DNA from: Rhizobium anhuiense
GTDB taxonomy: Bacteria > Pseudomonadota > Alphaproteobacteria > Rhizobiales > Rhizobiaceae
Length of the DNA: 64,000 nucleotides
NCBI RefSeq assembly: GCF_003985145.1
Contig: NZ_ML133523.1
Coordinates: 186,001-250,000, forward strand
Direction of reading: 5' to 3'
Shown one piece after another: positions 52,991 to 60,490 of this stretch; the first letter of the stretch is position 1; each line of letters starts with the position of its first letter. Made by a program: the position numbers and the translations under genes. Below the pieces are notes generated by a model. The model saw only the letters and a list, made by a program, of their open reading frames with translations. It was not told where the DNA came from and made no database searches.

Positions 52991-53286
52991 GGCTCTGCAT
53001 ATCCATCGATGCACGGCACGCGCGGCATCGTCACATGCGCGCCCGACATGGTCACCCGCGTCACGCGGTCGGGGTGGCGGATCGGCTGGACGGGCGGGCC
53101 CGCCTTCGGCTGCGGATGCCAGGCGTCCTGCCTCGAGGGAAACCTGTCGCGGTTGCGGGATGCCATGTTGATGACGGTGTTCTTCTTCGAGCCGAACATG
53201 ACGGCGATTTCTCTGGCCGACAGCCCTTCCTTCCAGAGCTTTTCCGCCTTGACGATCTTGTCTTCCGTCCAGAATGTGATGGTCAT
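52987..53286 (-). CDS. GcrA-like HTH protein
   Basis: 99 residues. FWTEDKIVKAEKLWKEGLSA and REIAVMFGSKKNTVINMASR match the N-terminal HTH of GcrA, the alphaproteobacterial cell-cycle regulator that works with sigma70 and methylated DNA. The C-terminus is short and unlike the sigma-binding part of GcrA. Its start overlaps the upstream stop as ATGA. Phage-borne GcrA relatives are known. Confidence 0.7.
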   Translation of the reverse strand: MTITFWTEDKIVKAEKLWKEGLSAREIAVMFGSKKNTVINMASRNRDRFPSRQDAWHPQPKAGPPVQPIRHPDRVTRVTMSGAHVTMPRVPCIDGYAEP

Positions 53287-53720
53287 CTCAATGCCTCCTC
53301 AGGTCGTGCGGCCCTTGCAATGATCGGGTTGTCGGGGAACATCCTGGCGAGCTCCCGCTTGGCGTTGCGGCTGCCATTGGCGGCGTCGCGCAGCAGCTGC
53401 ATCTTGTAGGCGGCGACCTTCGGCTGCGGCCTCTCCGGCTCGGCCTCCATGCGCGGGCGGCTCTCCGCCTCGATCGCCGCCTGCTGATGGCGGCATTGCT
53501 CGGCGAAACTGGCGCAGCTCGGAGCGAAGGCGCGGTTATGATCCCGGACCTTTCCTGAGATGAAGAGTTTGGCCGCCTGCCAGACCGCCTCCAGCGGAAT
53601 GCCCTCGATCGCGACGAGATAGGCGCGGATCTGCATGTCGGGATCAGTGCCTGCGGATGCCGGGAAACCCGAAAGCATCCCAGCTATGATCTTCACCGGA
53701 GAGGAAATCTCTTGCGGCAT
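53283..53720 (-). CDS. Unknown phage-like protein
   Basis: 145 residues from ATG 53720. MQIRAYLVAIEGIPLEAVWQ and AAKLFISGKVRDHNRAFAPS suggest a helical domain; the rest is charged. The start lies inside the end of the upstream gene (77-base overlap in another frame), tight packing typical of phage early genes. No named family. Confidence 0.55.
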   Translation of the reverse strand: MPQEISSPVKIIAGMLSGFPASAGTDPDMQIRAYLVAIEGIPLEAVWQAAKLFISGKVRDHNRAFAPSCASFAEQCRHQQAAIEAESRPRMEAEPERPQPKVAAYKMQLLRDAANGSRNAKRELARMFPDNPIIARAARPEEALR

Positions 53721-54009
53721 CCACTGTCGTCCTTCTCGTACTGCTGTTGATCGACCCGGCTTCCCTCGCCTTCTCCTTGAGGTACCAGTCGCATTTGATC
53801 GCCTGCCAGCCGCGGAAGATCTGCATCTCGGCGGCGCCGACCGGGTCGCCGGTCGCCAGATATTCCCGCGCCTGCATCCTCGCCGCATAAGCCGTCAGCG
53901 GCTTCTTCAGCGTGCGTTTGCGATGCTCGATGATCGCCGCTGCCAGCTCCTCCCCCAGCACCGGGCTGAGGATGTCCATGATCTCCTGGTTCATTGTGTC
54001 CTTCGCCAT
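53644..54009 (-). CDS. Unknown phage-like protein
   Basis: 121 residues from ATG 54009. Helical N-terminus (NQEIMDILSPVLGEELAAAI) and a middle with AYAARMQAREYLATGDPVGA. The last ~25 residues are low in similarity to the rest and overlap the next gene. No named family. Confidence 0.5.
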   Translation of the reverse strand: MAKDTMNQEIMDILSPVLGEELAAAIIEHRKRTLKKPLTAYAARMQAREYLATGDPVGAAEMQIFRGWQAIKCDWYLKEKAREAGSINSSTRRTTVDAARDFLSGEDHSWDAFGFPGIRRH

Positions 54010-54041
54010 GCGATGTCCTTTCCCGATTGAGATGGCCGGCC

Positions 54042-54320
54042 TCAAACCCGCACCCGCCGTCGGCCGCCGGCGAAATTGACCGGCGTGCCCGGCTTGAGGG
54101 GGCGGCGGGGAAAGCGGCGAATCTCCGCGCCGGCATGGTCCTGCTGCGCGGTGTCGCCCTTCTCGGCGCTTCGAAGCGTGTGGATCTCGGTTTCGACGGA
54201 CGGCACCGACGTGCCGAGGATGGCAGCGATTTCGATATAGTCCCGGCCGGAGCGGAAGAGCTCGAGCGCGTTCATGTGGGTGCCTTGCTGCGCCGGGGCG
54301 GCCTTGAGCTGGAAGCTCAT
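54042..54320 (-). CDS. Small HTH-like protein of the leftward operon
   Basis: 92 residues from ATG 54320 (AAGGATC upstream). ELFRSGRDYIEIAAILGTSV followed by PSVETEIHTLRS resembles a simple HTH of the GcrA/sigma type; the C-terminus is basic (RRFPRRPLKPGTPVN). Probably DNA-binding. Confidence 0.5.
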   Translation of the reverse strand: MSFQLKAAPAQQGTHMNALELFRSGRDYIEIAAILGTSVPSVETEIHTLRSAEKGDTAQQDHAGAEIRRFPRRPLKPGTPVNFAGGRRRVRV

Positions 54321-54556
54321 CGCTTGATCCTTCTTTCGAACGCGGTTCGCCGTTCCCGCCGAAGCGGGTGCTGCCAACGCCTTTGATTTTTCACGGATGA
54401 CGACCGGAGCCCGGCTCTGTTGCGGAGCAAAAGCTCCGGTCGTCTGCCAGGCCGCCGCCTGGGTCGGGCACGAGCGCGCCCGGTGGGCACGACATCGTCG
54501 CGCCCGGGATGCCGGCGTCGCCGAGGGAGGGCAACGACGCCAGCCACCGATAGCCG

Positions 54557-54742
54557 TCAGGGAGGAGTGAGGCTGTCGGGATCGGGGATCGGAAGAGCGC
54601 CGGGGGCGATCTCCCGCAGCTCTTTCGGGCTGGTCGGCCGGCTGCAAGTCTCGCAGTGGCGCTCGATCACCTCGGCGATCGACAGCGCCTTGCCGCAATT
54701 CGGGCAGCCGGTGTAGCGGGCGGGCGGGGTGGAGATGGTCAC
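54557..54742 (-). CDS. Small zinc-ribbon protein
   Basis: 61 residues from GTG 54742 (GGAG 6 bases upstream). Two CxxC-type pairs, GCPNCGKALS and RHCETCSRP, form a probable zinc ribbon. The start overlaps the upstream stop as GTGA. Confidence 0.6.
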   Translation of the reverse strand: MTISTPPARYTGCPNCGKALSIAEVIERHCETCSRPTSPKELREIAPGALPIPDPDSLTPP

Positions 54743-54930
54743 AGCGACTCCACCTCCCGGTTGGCGTTCAGCACCTGCTGCAGGGCCTTGGCGAGGAAGG
54801 GGATATCCTCGTTGCGAACTGGTATCGCGGACATCCGCCCTCCCCTTGGCCCCTGCGGCCGGTGAATGACGACGCCGGTCGGCACGACGTCCATGGCGAG
54901 CCTCTCTTGCGAGGAAATGGTGAACCTCAT
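54739..54930 (-). CDS. First gene of the leftward early operon, unknown
   Basis: 63 residues from ATG 54930 (GGAGGAGA upstream). MRFTISSQERLAMDVVPTGV and DIPFLAKALQQVLNANREVE; no family recognised. It is the first gene after the leftward promoter covered by operator O1. Confidence 0.6.
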   Translation of the reverse strand: MRFTISSQERLAMDVVPTGVVIHRPQGPRGGRMSAIPVRNEDIPFLAKALQQVLNANREVESL

Positions 54931-54995
54931 GGCGTCTCCTCCAGTCCGAAAGGCTGGCCCGTTGTTGATGATGTCGGTGCATATCATGGCGATTA

Positions 54996-55071
54996 GGGTA
55001 CAATTAATACCCGATATGTCAAGCACATTAGGGCATGACATGTACCTTAATTTAGGGTATTTTTTATATCA
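54996..55071. promoter_or_regulatory. Divergent immunity promoters with three operator sites
   Basis: O1 GGGTA-N7-TACCC (54996-55012), O2 GGGCA-N7-TACCT (55031-55047) and a weaker O3 GGGTA-N7-TATCA (55055-55071). Leftward, a perfect TTGACA (55022-55017) stands before O1, so repressor binding should block it. Rightward, ATGACA (55035-55040), 17 bases and TATTTT (55058-55063) place the start near the repressor ATG, implying a leaderless mRNA as for lambda cI from PRM. Confidence 0.65.
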
Positions 55072-55718
55072 TGTTGAAAGATCAGGAACAATTTGAACGC
55101 GAAGAACGCGCAAAGCGCCTCGTCATGGCCAGGAAGAATGCTGGCTTTGCCGGGCCGAAGGCGATCGTCGATCGGTTCGGCTGGAATGCGAATGTCTACA
55201 AGGCGCATGAATCCGGCCGCAACGGCTTCGGCATCGCCGATGCGAAGAAGTATGCCCGCGCTTTCAAGGTCAATCTCAACTGGCTGCAGTTCGGCACCGG
55301 CAACGCGCTCGATCCCGATGAGCTGCCGGTCTCCGTCGCCGATGTGCCGAAGATCTCCTGGGTCAGCGCCGGCCAGCTCAGCGAGCAGGCGCCGATCACC
55401 GACTTCTCGGAATTCCCGACGGTCGCCGCCCTCGATCTGCCCGATGGCGAATGGATCGCGCTCGAGGTCGAGGGCAATTCGATGAACAAGATCTCGCCGC
55501 CGGGCTCGATCATCTTCGTCAATCTGCGCGACAAGCGCCTGGCGCCGAACGCGCTTTATGTCGTCGCCGACGAAACGGGCGCCGCGACCTACAAGCGCTA
55601 TCGCCCGAACGACAACCCGCCCTTCCAGCCCGCCTCCTACGAGGACGTGCCGCCGCCGGAATTCCAGGGCGCCGTCACCATCGTCGGCCGCGTCCGCCGA
55701 TCGATCATCGAGATGTAG
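55071..55718 (+). CDS. S24-family (LexA/CI-type) repressor
   Basis: 215 residues. An N-terminal HTH region (about 15-70) precedes an Ala-Gly cleavage site A100-G101 (WVSAGQL) and the S24 Ser-Lys dyad: S137 in EGNSMNKI and K175 in ATYKRY, 38 residues apart as in LexA. It should be cleaved on RecA activation after DNA damage, relieving both flanking operons. There is no ribosome binding site before the ATG, consistent with leaderless transcription. Confidence 0.85.
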   Translation: MLKDQEQFEREERAKRLVMARKNAGFAGPKAIVDRFGWNANVYKAHESGRNGFGIADAKKYARAFKVNLNWLQFGTGNALDPDELPVSVADVPKISWVSAGQLSEQAPITDFSEFPTVAALDLPDGEWIALEVEGNSMNKISPPGSIIFVNLRDKRLAPNALYVVADETGAATYKRYRPNDNPPFQPASYEDVPPPEFQGAVTIVGRVRRSIIEM

Positions 55719-55921
55719 GGATGAGAGCGCAAGGCGCGGAAACGATGCCGCGAAGCAATCAAATTCAATAGGAAAAACAGAACGATCCGTCCTTCATCTC
55801 GCGCCGGCAGAATCTGGTTCTACATCGTCACGGCGGCGGTGTTTCTCCTGGCATACAGCGCGCGCGGGAGATGTACGGCCTGTAGGATTTCGCTCCGAAG
55901 CCCGCCGATCCCCAGCTGTGA
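55719..55921. other. Short spacer downstream of the repressor
   Basis: About 200 bases between the repressor stop and the convergent pseudogene. Nothing recognised. Confidence 0.3.
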
Positions 55922-56172
55922 TCACGAGGGATATCGGACCGATGCATCCTCCGAAAGCACAAATTGCGGAAGCTCCGGATGCCGTTTACGCACCACCCGC
56001 GACACCGCCACCAGGATGGACCGGATGGCGGCGGGAAACATGTCCTTCGGCAGCGTCTCCTCCCACGGATCGTAGAATTCGGTGATGCCAGGCCTGCCTC
56101 GATCACCTCGTCGGTGATTTCGATTTCGCTGCGCGTGGCCCGCCTCTTTTTTCTCGTAGCTTCATACTCCAA
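55922..56172 (-). pseudogene. Unknown phage-like gene, frameshifted
   Basis: From 56172 the frame gives EYEATRKKRRATRSEIEITD then EVIEAGLA; near 56092 the sense passes to another frame, GITEFYDPWEETLPKDMFPA then AIRSILVAVSRVVRKRHPEL, ending TGA at 55922-55924. Both halves look coding, so one base was gained or lost. Function unknown. Confidence 0.5.
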
Positions 56173-56497
56173 CTTCAGTTCTCATTCCTCTCTCTTCAGC
56201 TTAGGAGGAGAAGGTTCCTGAAGGCTGGTGAGGGAGGGTTCCGGCCAAAGCTTCCCCCTACCCCATGAGCAAAGCCCATGAAGCCGGGAGAGCATTGGCC
56301 AAGTCCTGAAGGCCGGAGCCGGGATGGGACACGTGCCAGAGGGGCCATTCGCTTCGCCCTCGTCCTGATTTTCTGACAGCGCACTTAAGGACTTTCGCTT
56401 CCCGCGCCGCTGGGCTTCGTCAGCTCGGGAGTTGCACCCGGTCGCCCAATCACTGGCGACACACATACGCCTACGATTCGTACCTCGTCAATCCAAT

Positions 56498-56549
56498 AGG
56501 TATTTTTTATACCTTTTTCCGTTGACGCGATCGGGTATAATAAATACCT
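56498..56549 (+). promoter_or_regulatory. Second operator pair, rightward operon
   Basis: AGGTA-N7-TACCT (56498-56514) and GGGTA-N7-TACCT (56533-56549) have the arms and spacing of O1 and O2. A perfect TATAAT lies within the second site (56536-56541) and TTGACG at 56522-56527. The repressor should silence the 56589 operon together with the leftward one. Confidence 0.6.
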
Positions 56550-56588
56550 TAATCTCAGAAGCCGACCAGAGGCGCGAGAGGACAGGCG

Positions 56589-56852
56589 ATGCAGCACATT
56601 CGCAAGATCGAGACCGAGGAAAGCAAGCGGGACGCCCGCTGGAATGCGGCGCGCACGATGGGCGACTGCCGCGCCTATATGGCCAACGAGGCCCAGCGCA
56701 TGGGCGCCCTCGGCTTTGCCTTCCTGCGCCGTCCCGAACATTCGATCCGCGGCCCATCCTGGCTGCGCGGCGCTGCGGCAAGCGTCGAGGAGCACTACCG
56801 CTATGCCCGCGAGATCATGGGCATCACCGATACCGATCAGCTTTACGCCTGA
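56589..56852 (+). CDS. First gene of the rightward operon, unknown
   Basis: 87 residues from ATG 56589 (AGAGGA 6 bases upstream). Helical, with NEAQRMGALGFAFLRRPEHS and a C-terminal EHYRYAREIMGITDTDQLYA. No family recognised. Probably expressed only when the S24 repressor is cleaved. Confidence 0.6.
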   Translation: MQHIRKIETEESKRDARWNAARTMGDCRAYMANEAQRMGALGFAFLRRPEHSIRGPSWLRGAAASVEEHYRYAREIMGITDTDQLYA

Positions 56853-56863
56853 GGGGAACGGAG

Positions 56864-57103
56864 ATGTCTGCCGCCAATCCCACATCCGAACCATCGACCG
56901 AGCGCCCTTCCCGTCCCGCCGCCCGACGGGCCGGAGCAAGCGAAAAGACCCGCGCCACGGCCCGTTTCACCGCCGGCGCACCCGATCTCCTGGAGGCGCT
57001 GGTGGAGGCCGAACGCTTTTTCGACGGCAGCGACGATCACGGCTGCCCGCTTCACCAGAAAATCCTCGCCGCCATCGATACGGTGAAAGGCGGCGCATCA
57101 TGA
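56864..57103 (+). CDS. Second gene of the rightward operon, unknown
   Basis: 79 residues from ATG 56864 (GGGGAACGGAG upstream). A basic, disordered N-terminal half (RPAARRAGASEKTRATARFT) and a helical C-terminal half (LLEALVEAERFFDGSDDHGC). The stop overlaps the next start as ATGA. Confidence 0.55.
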   Translation: MSAANPTSEPSTERPSRPAARRAGASEKTRATARFTAGAPDLLEALVEAERFFDGSDDHGCPLHQKILAAIDTVKGGAS

Positions 57104-57324
57104 GCGATTGCCTGATCAAGGCCTTTTCCGGCTGCGCCTGCCCGCCCGGCGAATGCGGGCAAAAGCCCGTCACCCCGGCGCCGCTCACCTTCGTCTCGTG
57201 GCGGACCCAGGCCATTGCCTGCCTCGCCTTCGGTTTCCTCGCGGCGATCATCTCGGCCGCCTGGATGGAGACGCAGTTCAAAACCCGGGATCTGCGATAC
57301 CAGGAGCAGGTGTCATGGAAGTGA
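57100..57324 (+). CDS. Third gene of the rightward operon, small membrane protein
   Basis: 74 residues. Cys-rich start (SDCLIKAFSGCACPPGECGQ), one membrane helix (about 38-55, IACLAFGFLAAIISAAW) and a polar tail (TRDLRYQEQVSWK). Under repressor control; possibly a small membrane effector, but function unknown. Confidence 0.55.
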   Translation: MSDCLIKAFSGCACPPGECGQKPVTPAPLTFVSWRTQAIACLAFGFLAAIISAAWMETQFKTRDLRYQEQVSWK

Positions 57325-57350
57325 GCCAGGGCTCTTGCCGACACCACCGC

Positions 57351-57605
57351 TCAGGAGCTGAACTTGATGTCGCTGGCCTTCGCCGCGGTAATGAACGCCC
57401 GCCGCACCTGCTCGGGCCCGGCGGCATCGTTGAACACGTCAAGCACAAGACGTTCGGCAGCCTTCGCCGCCGGCGTCTGCTCGGGCCAGTCATTCAGCAA
57501 GGTGTTGCCGGCCTGAACAACATTATAGACCGTCCTCACCTTGCCATTGATGGTGATCTTCACCGGCTTGAACCTTCGTCGCCTGCTCATGATGCATCCC
57601 CTCAC
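57351..57605 (-). CDS. DUF982 protein
   Basis: 84 residues. VKITINGKVRTVYNVVQAGN, TLLNDWPEQTPAAKAAERLV and VRRAFITAAKASDIKF follow the DUF982 pattern, a family abundant in Rhizobiales with unknown role. Decayed relatives lie at 60744-60785 and 61616-61702. Confidence 0.75.
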   Translation of the reverse strand: MRGCIMSRRRRFKPVKITINGKVRTVYNVVQAGNTLLNDWPEQTPAAKAAERLVLDVFNDAAGPEQVRRAFITAAKASDIKFSS

Positions 57606-58058
57606 GCTGGAAATACGCGACTCAACGAATCACCGCGGGACTCGTTCCGGTTGAGGTGGCAGTGGAATTCTGGAACGCTGACGTATGGCCATCAGCGCCA
57701 AGATCACAAGGCAACGCTGGTGCGGTGATCGTCTCAGCCGCCTGAAATCAGGAGCATACGTCATGGAAGTGAGCGAAGGCTTTCCAGCCATGCTGAGCCG
57801 ACACCGGCGGCAAAGCCGATGAAATAGAAAGGCTGCCTCTCGTTCATCCATGAACTCACCAGCCTCATCACCGGCAAAATACTACGTCGAACGGCTCACC
57901 ATCCGTGGCGGTACCGAAACACGGTCACAGGTCGGGGAAAGTACGGAGAATTGAAGAGAACGTAGAGAATGCGCAGCAATTGCAATGTTTGAAAATTGAT
58001 GCTTTCAATACCATTTTGGTATAAGCAATGCGGCATGACCCCCTAGAGGGCGAGCGAT
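57606..58058. other. Spacer at the left edge of the AT-rich insertion
   Basis: 453 bases without a convincing gene. CAGGAGCATACGTCATGGAA followed by GTGAG near 57745 repeats the 3' end of the 57100 membrane gene (57303-57326), so a decayed copy lies here. Composition turns AT-rich from about 57.9 kb. Confidence 0.45.
57996..58025 (+). promoter_or_regulatory. Promoter and operator of the PanAT-like pair
   Basis: TTGATG (57996-58001), an 18-base spacer and TATAAG (58020-58025). The palindrome ATACCA-TTT-TGGTAT (58008-58022) overlaps the -10, as expected for autorepression by an antitoxin. Confidence 0.5.
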
Positions 58059-58610
58059 ATGATGCGATTCAAATTCAATCTGGATAAAACGGTGCAAGCG
58101 ATCGACTTTGTCGCGCAGCACAAACCAGGCATAACCCAATATTATATCGGCAAGATATTGTTCTTCGCCGACCGTGAGCATGTGCTCGATTACGGACGGC
58201 CGATCACAGGTGACAAGTATGTTGCGATGGAGCATGGCCCCGTGCCGTCTGCGACGCGCGACTTGTTGCGAGTCGATTCCGGTTATCCAGATGAAATGAT
58301 TGACCGTTTTCATGAGCGACTTCGCATCAAGCATCAAGACAATAAGCAGCACGTATTTTCAAAAGGGCATGACAAATTCCCTGCGCTTTCGGGAACCGAC
58401 AAGGAATACCTGCTGAGTTCGCTGCAGCGGTATGGAAGCATGAGTTTCGGAACTCTCAGGGAAATTTCTCATGAGGATCCGGCTTATGCTGATGCTTGGG
58501 ATCGCCCTGGTAATGCCAATGAGATGGATGTTTCGCTCTGGCTAGATCAACTTGACGAGCCAGAGCTGGCTAAGAGCCAGCTTCAAGAGCGTGTCGGCTG
58601 TGTGGCGTAG
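58059..58610 (+). CDS. Panacea/SocA-domain (DUF4065) antitoxin
   Basis: 183 residues. KFNLDKTVQAIDFVAQHKPG, QYYIGKILFFADREHVLDYG, RPITGDKYVAMEHGPVPS and the helical remainder are the Panacea (formerly DUF4065, SocA) domain. In PanAT systems this domain neutralises many different toxins encoded next to it. The second gene starts 4 bases after the stop, so the pair is one unit. Confidence 0.8.
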   Translation: MMRFKFNLDKTVQAIDFVAQHKPGITQYYIGKILFFADREHVLDYGRPITGDKYVAMEHGPVPSATRDLLRVDSGYPDEMIDRFHERLRIKHQDNKQHVFSKGHDKFPALSGTDKEYLLSSLQRYGSMSFGTLREISHEDPAYADAWDRPGNANEMDVSLWLDQLDEPELAKSQLQERVGCVA

Positions 58611-58613
58611 CAT

Positions 58614-58985
58614 ATGCAGAAATGGGAGGTTGTGCGGGTTTTCTGTGGTTTCTTGCCAAACCCTCACGACAAGTTTTGCATATGTATCTGCCCGATAAGT
58701 CACCGCTACTATTTCGTAAATAGCAATCCGCCTCAATTCCGAAAAGCTCGCCAGTTCGCGGTGAGCATCGAGAACTACGAGGCAATGTTCCTGACACACC
58801 TATCATTCGTCGACACTACATCGGTAGAGCTGATTCCCGCCGATCTCATTGAGGCAGCCTACGAAGATGAAGGCCGTAGACACGGGTTGATAGCGCCATT
58901 TCTTCAGCAAAGGATAAAAGAGATGGTCGAGTCTCACGAGGCGTTGACTGCAGACGAAAAGGCCCTGGTTTTAACTGATCCCTGA
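58614..58985 (+). CDS. Probable toxin partner of the Panacea antitoxin
   Basis: 123 residues. KWEVVRVFCGFLPNPHDKFC and ICICPISHRYYFVNSNPP resemble a small beta-barrel such as PemK/CcdB-like toxins, though I cannot match a named toxin family. Assignment as toxin rests on its position directly after a Panacea antitoxin and its size. Confidence 0.55.
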   Translation: MQKWEVVRVFCGFLPNPHDKFCICICPISHRYYFVNSNPPQFRKARQFAVSIENYEAMFLTHLSFVDTTSVELIPADLIEAAYEDEGRRHGLIAPFLQQRIKEMVESHEALTADEKALVLTDP

Positions 58986-59072
58986 GTTAGGCTCTCATCG
59001 TGCAGCCGCTCCGAACTCTCGCAGGAATTCAAAAACTGCGACTAGATCGAGAAGCGAAGGCGACGGGAGGAA

Positions 59073-59378
59073 TCAAAGTGGCCAACTGGCACCCATTTTA
59101 GCAAAAAGCATTTTGGCAATTTGGTAGACGCCGGTTAGAAGGCCAGCGAATTTCAACCAAGTGGCGAGAGTTATCGAATCGGCAGCACGTTTTCCAAGCT
59201 GATCAGCGAAACTCTCTGCAAACTTTTCGCCATGGCGACTGAAGAAATCGGTTAACCGCTGACCGCGCGTCTGGAGTACATCTGTTGCTTGAGCGACCTT
59301 GATCGCATTGACGGGTAATTCATCAATAGAGATATCCAGCGTCGCAAGGGCCAGCTCAATCGCAGCTTTATCTGTCAA
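59073..59378 (-). CDS. Small unknown protein, divergent from the CBS-HEPN gene
   Basis: 101 residues from a TTG at 59378 without clear ribosome binding site. Helical throughout; the C-terminal third (TWLKFAGLLTGVYQIAKMLF) is hydrophobic or amphipathic and could touch the membrane. It is separated from the CBS-HEPN start by 53 bases. Could be its partner, or not a gene. Confidence 0.4.
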   Translation of the reverse strand: MTDKAAIELALATLDISIDELPVNAIKVAQATDVLQTRGQRLTDFFSRHGEKFAESFADQLGKRAADSITLATWLKFAGLLTGVYQIAKMLFAKMGASWPL

Positions 59379-59431
59379 CGAGATATCAATTAATCGAACC
59401 TATCTACAGGGTATCTCGCGAGGATTGTGGC

Positions 59432-60490
59432 ATGGTTGATTTGATTGATGAATTGGGTGAAGTTCTAAAGGACCTAAAAAGCGGAAAAACTGCCACCCCT
59501 GTTACGATCAGAACGTTTCTGTCTTGGTTCGGCATGCAACGCCGAACCACCTCTAACGTCGACTACATAAACAGCCAGCTAATGGTGGCGGGCATCAGAA
59601 CGGTTCCGAACTACTTGGACATCTGGGTTGATACCCCGATCACTTTTGAACTGATCTCTCAGCATAAAAACAGCAAAACTGTCGAAGCGCCTTCCGGTAG
59701 CTCCTCCTCAGCGGGCGCCTCAGATAACGCACCTCCCGAAAACAAATCTCCCGATGATCCATCGTTTCGTATCGGGAAAATTGAGTCTGCCAATCGTACT
59801 CCAGTTAGCGTAAAACCCACCGCAAGCTTGCAAGAAGCCATCACTTTGATGCTGGCCCGTAATTTCTCGCAGCTGCCGGTCATGACCACCGAGCGTGAAG
59901 TGAAGGGGGTGATTAGCTGGGAGTCTATCGGAGCTAGGTATGTTACAAATATCGAGGGAAACGAGGTTCATCATTACATGGATGAGGCCCACGAAATTCT
60001 AGCCTCGGCATCCTTATTTGCAGGTATCAAAATTATACTTGAGCACAACTACGTCCTAATTAGATCTGCAGACAAGCGGATATCGGGTATTGTTACATCG
60101 ACGGACATAACTCATCAGTTTGAGGAGACAAGCACGCCATTCCTGTTGTTAGCCGAAATAGAAAACAATCTTAGAGCATTGATTTCCAAAAAATTGAATA
60201 TTTCTGATATAAAAAAGGCATGCGGCGAAGAGTACCTTCCGAAGGATTTCAATGGTGTTTCTGAACTCACATTTGGAAACTACGTAAGGATTCTCGACAA
60301 GGACGAGAACTGGGCCAAGCTGAAACTACAACTTGATCGGATAACTTTTTGCAAAGAGCTGCTTGAGGTGAACTCCATTAGAAATGATGTCATGCATTTC
60401 GACCCCGACCCTCTCACGCCTGACAATCTCGCCACACTTCGAAACGTCGCCAAAATGCTCGATTTTATTAGAAGTTTGGGCGCCTATTGA
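59432..60490 (+). CDS. CBS-domain protein with C-terminal HEPN-type RNase motif
   Basis: 352 residues. Order: N-terminal winged-helix-like domain (about 20-75, TIRTFLSWFGMQRRTTSNVD), a Ser/Pro linker (85-110), a CBS pair (about 120-232, SVKPTASLQEAITLMLARNF and the second half ending IVTSTDITHQ), and a C-terminal helical domain (about 236-352). In the last, R317-N318-D319-V320-M321-H322 is the R-x4-H motif of HEPN ribonucleases. CBS pairs bind adenine nucleotides, so nucleotide-controlled RNA cleavage in abortive defence is a reasonable inference, not shown. Confidence 0.65.
   Translation: MVDLIDELGEVLKDLKSGKTATPVTIRTFLSWFGMQRRTTSNVDYINSQLMVAGIRTVPNYLDIWVDTPITFELISQHKNSKTVEAPSGSSSSAGASDNAPPENKSPDDPSFRIGKIESANRTPVSVKPTASLQEAITLMLARNFSQLPVMTTEREVKGVISWESIGARYVTNIEGNEVHHYMDEAHEILASASLFAGIKIILEHNYVLIRSADKRISGIVTSTDITHQFEETSTPFLLLAEIENNLRALISKKLNISDIKKACGEEYLPKDFNGVSELTFGNYVRILDKDENWAKLKLQLDRITFCKELLEVNSIRNDVMHFDPDPLTPDNLATLRNVAKMLDFIRSLGAY

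Larger units (their letters stand above)
52186..57324. mobile_element. Phage-like immunity and early-gene region
   Basis: A central S24 repressor gene (55071) separates a leftward operon of eight small genes from a rightward operon of three, with shared operator sites. The plan resembles a temperate phage control region, but no integrase, replication helicase or structural gene was found. It may be a domesticated remnant. Confidence 0.6.
57860..60490. other. AT-rich insertion with toxin-antitoxin and CBS-HEPN genes
   Basis: Genes at 58059-60490 use visibly more A/T than those on either side, have no relation to them, and the right edge cuts a LuxR-type regulator whose C-terminal end begins at 60487. 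The insertion is therefore likely horizontally acquired and defence-related. No terminal repeats or recombinase were seen. Confidence 0.55.

Noticed and set aside
54317..54547. Additional Arg-rich minus-strand gene between 54320 and 54557
   Set aside because: Composition is shadow-like and it overlaps a well-started small gene.
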